Shown here in pieces: positions 60,994 through 64,000 of a stretch of 64,000 bases of DNA. Origin of the DNA: Chrysoperla carnea (lineage: Eukaryota; Arthropoda; Insecta; Neuroptera; Chrysopidae); contig NC_058342.1 in assembly GCF_905475395.1 (NCBI RefSeq), positions 38,466,140 through 38,530,139 on the forward strand, written 5' to 3'. The notes under the pieces are model-generated. The model had not been told where the DNA came from and did no database searches. It saw only the letters and a program-made list of their open reading frames with translations. A program made the translations under genes and the position numbers. The stretch's first letter is position 1; each line of letters starts with the position of its first letter.

Positions 60994-63900
60994 TGATGAC
61001 TGCTATTTTTGACAGCTGACTTTGCATTCCAATGAAACTAATTTACTCAACTCAGACACTCAGACTCACTCACTTTCTCACTGATCATTATTTATTTATT
61101 TGTAAAACAACAAGTAAAACATATGTTTCCACAAACGGATTTTTTTTTCCAAAATTTATTGAGGGTATAATACGAATTCATTATGTTTTTTTAAATTAAA
61201 TCTGGCATCTGGCATCAACACTGGTTTCCAGATCAGATTGCCATATTGTCGTTGAAGTTCAATTATACTTAACTGAACTTTATTAAAGAGGGGGCGGAAC
61301 GGGACACCTTTGTAAACAAATAGAAACATAATTAATTTTTGGACCGAATAATTCGCAACAATTGTTTGATTAATTATTGAGTTTCTTAATATGACGGTTC
61401 CTTCGCAATACTTCGTAACTTTACAATTTTAATGCCATGAATTTATTGAAATGTGATTTTTTAACGCACAATCAACAATAGATCATAGATCATAGATGGT
61501 TATATTTAACTTAGATCAAGCAGTTGATCTTTCAGTGGTGGGGAAGGGAATTTCGTTTCGTTGATATTTTTAATAGGATTACCTACTGTAAATAAATTGA
61601 AACTTATTGTTTAAAATTAAGAAATGATAAACTAACAAAGATATATCATAGACATAGACATCTATGTTCATGTTATATAACTCAGATAGACGTCTCTTTA
61701 GAATCACATTCATATTAAAATTACTTATTTCTGATGGAAAGAATGGTGAAAAAAAAAAAAACGAATAAAAATGTCTCTCTAAGTGAATTCGTGTTACCCA
61801 CAGAGACAATATTGGCTAATTTAAAAAAAAAATAAATAAAAAATAGTCACACACAATACATTCCATTGTGGTTAAAAACAGAAATAATATGCTCAATGCT
61901 CAATCTGCCTGACGCACTTATGCTAAAACAATTCAATTCCTCATTACTCAAATACTGCCATCACATCGAAAAGTAGTTACGTAGGCAACTGAACTCAACT
62001 CAACTCAACTGATGTTTACATACACCAATATTAATATTACTGTCATAGTCAAAGTCAAAGTCAAAGCCAATAAAAAACAAATAGCTACTTATTCTTTTTT
62101 AATGAAATACTTAAAATGTTTGAGGTTTAAATAATATGTAATATGTAATATGTAATATATAATATGTGATCCGATCCGATCCGATCCGATCCTACCCTTG
62201 TTTCTCGATATGCACTGCAGTAATAATAAAATTGGGATACGTTCACTCCAGTACTCTTTTAATACATAAAATGCTCATTCATTATATTCTCAAATATATA
62301 TATTTTTTTAAACACATGGGGGGAGTTCGTTCAACATCACAATATGTTTTATTTTGTTTTTCAATTGTTTTGTATATGTTTTTGTTTTTAGTTCAAGCTC
62401 TCCCCTAGCTCTTCATTATTTTTTATTTTTTACCAAAATTTATTGATTAGAGGAAAAATTAAATCTCGTACTTGTCACGATTTATTCAAATATTCAGAAT
62501 ACGTTCTAGGACCTCACTATCTTAGGACCAGGATAGGATGTAGTAATTATAGGTAAGGAGATATTTAGCCTTGCTTTAATATCTCATTTTAGTCCCACTG
62601 CTCATCATTCTGGCTTCTCCAGCCAAGTTGTTTATGAGAAAGTTAAATTAAATAATAATCTATGCATGCATGTGCATTTGCATGTGTATGGTTATGGTTA
62701 TGGTTGTAAGTGAAAGTGAGATGTAGACTAGACTAGACTAAACTAGAATGTACTGTACTCACAACAAGACTAGAAAAGAGACCAGGAGAGTTAACTCTGG
62801 ATCCAATACATTCGATGGGCCCATACCCATAACGTCCGACACGTAGATATAGCATGAATAACCCTGTAATCTGACTTATGCGTTGTGTAATTGTAATTGT
62901 TTGTTTAGTGCGTTCTTTACATTTGATAATTATCGGATATTAAAGAATAAAATTAATTTGTTTCTCATAAATAATTATTTCATGCAATAATTATTTATTT
63001 TATATAACAATTTAAGTGCTGTATCTATTAGATATATATTATGATGATTATACCCTATGATCGTTAGATACTTCACGATCAACGCCGCCAAGTGCAACAG
63101 ATACGCGAAGTTACAAGTATCGGAGGTCACACAAGTGATGTCCAGAGTTAACTCTCTTCTCCTGCTTATCTAGTCTTTCTGTATACTTATCAAGATACAG
63201 ATATAAGATTCTGCTCTGTTACGTTTTTTCAATATCACATTAATTGTTAAACATTTTTTATATTTTATATTTAGATCGAGCGAGATAAAATATATTCTCA
63301 TCTCATCCTTTTTAAAATAGTTACCGTATTGTATTGTATAAAAAAAGTGAGGGAACCCTTCAAGTGATTAGAATTCTTTTTGCAATAAGTGACGAGTGCG
63401 AGAACTTTTTTTCGTTTTTGATATTATGCCTAAAAATCTCTTAAAAATGTAACTACACAGACGTTGACGTTGACGTAGACATAGACGTAAACATAAACGC
63501 TGACGCAGACGCAGTACAACATAAAATTGAATATTGAAATGCATGAATAGTAGTTCGGTTATTATTTTTAAATGTCTTTTTAAGTCACATATTTTTTATA
63601 CACATCACACAAACTTCGTACAGTCCCAAAAAATTTAACACATGCTCCATTAATTTGCTTTTCAAATGAAAACTTTCAATCAATTTTTTATCATTTTCCT
63701 ATATGGTCTTCATCATCGTCTTCAAACCAAAAAACATTCATTTCTAATTTTTTTTAAAAATCATCACATTTCCTCGGTCGTACTTTTCAAAATAATCAAT
63801 TTTTATTTACTTATATTAGCTAATTTTAAAAAAGATGTTCATTTTAAGAAATCTTCCTAATAAAAATATATTCGAAATTTCGCTAATAACTTGTTTGTGC

Positions 63901-64000
63901 GATGTCTTTAAAATTTTGTCGTGTCTTTGGTCCGATCACATCCACATCCATAAAAAATATGTGAGCTAATATTTTATAAAAAATACTATCGTCCATAAAA

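Larger units (their letters stand above)
56249..64000. other. Insulin receptor 3' UTR and gene-poor right end
   Basis: The first ~450 bases are the probable 3' UTR, with AATAAA near 56696. Beyond it no coding or RNA gene is recognised. Content: GT/TA tracts near 57035-57100, A/T homopolymers, a 10-bp hairpin at 59311-59341, an A run at 60967-60993, GATCC repeats near 62168 and GACGTT/GACGTA repeats near 63460-63510. Open frames at 58112, 60147, 62166 and 63666 have no recognisable family features. Confidence 0.55.

Noticed and set aside
1-64000. Possible tRNA, rRNA or snRNA genes
   Set aside because: No B-box-like GGTTCGANTCC with a matching acceptor stem and no rRNA or snRNA core sequence was seen on either strand.
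1-64000. CRISPR-like arrays
   Set aside because: The only regular array (24168-24600) has no unique spacers; it is a contiguous minisatellite in a eukaryotic genome.

Overview
The window is eukaryotic nuclear DNA, AT-rich and intron-bearing, almost certainly from an insect. The insect call rests on protein content (membrane-anchored GH18 chitinase, a Patj scaffold with one L27 and four PDZ domains, a single-chain insulin receptor precursor) and on small GT-AG exons. The order cannot be fixed from sequence alone; the abundance of GTAGGTAC-like words is reminiscent of Hemiptera, but this is only an impression.

Layout, left to right. (1) Minus strand, 1-1837: 5' part of a type II membrane-anchored chitinase-like gene that runs off the left edge. 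(2) Minus strand, 4356-6333: complete four-exon DENND6 (Rab14 GEF family). (3) 6334-13763: gene-poor DNA with transposon relics and microsatellites. (4) Minus strand, 13811-17524: an unrecognised two-exon gene for a 744-residue Ser-rich low-complexity protein, with a perfect 14-bp hairpin beginning 8 nt after its stop codon. (5) 17525-20512: a divergent intergenic region holding several MITE-like inverted-repeat elements. (6) Plus strand, 20513-22338: complete four-exon dynactin subunit 5 gene, with a TTAA-flanked MITE in intron 2. (7) 22339-26652: a complex repeat zone with a 48-bp minisatellite and three copies of a ~520-bp unit carrying terminal inverted repeats. (8) Plus strand, 26653-33191: complete seven-exon Patj. 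(9) 33192-46081: ~13 kb without a recognisable intact gene, holding microsatellites and an RNase H relic of a non-LTR retrotransposon. (10) Plus strand, 46082-56248: complete fourteen-exon insulin receptor (1447 residues by my exon joining). (11) 56249-64000: 3' UTR and gene-poor DNA.

The genes do not form an operon or an obvious functional cluster; they are unrelated housekeeping, polarity and signalling genes. All exon joins were made by eye from reading frame, GT/AG signals and family conservation; every junction listed keeps frame. The most distinctive points are the post-stop hairpin of the unknown gene, the insulin receptor's altered alpha-CT segment, lost cysteine cluster and tail without YxxM, several MITE families, and pervasive 4-7 nt tandem repeats that invade coding regions too.
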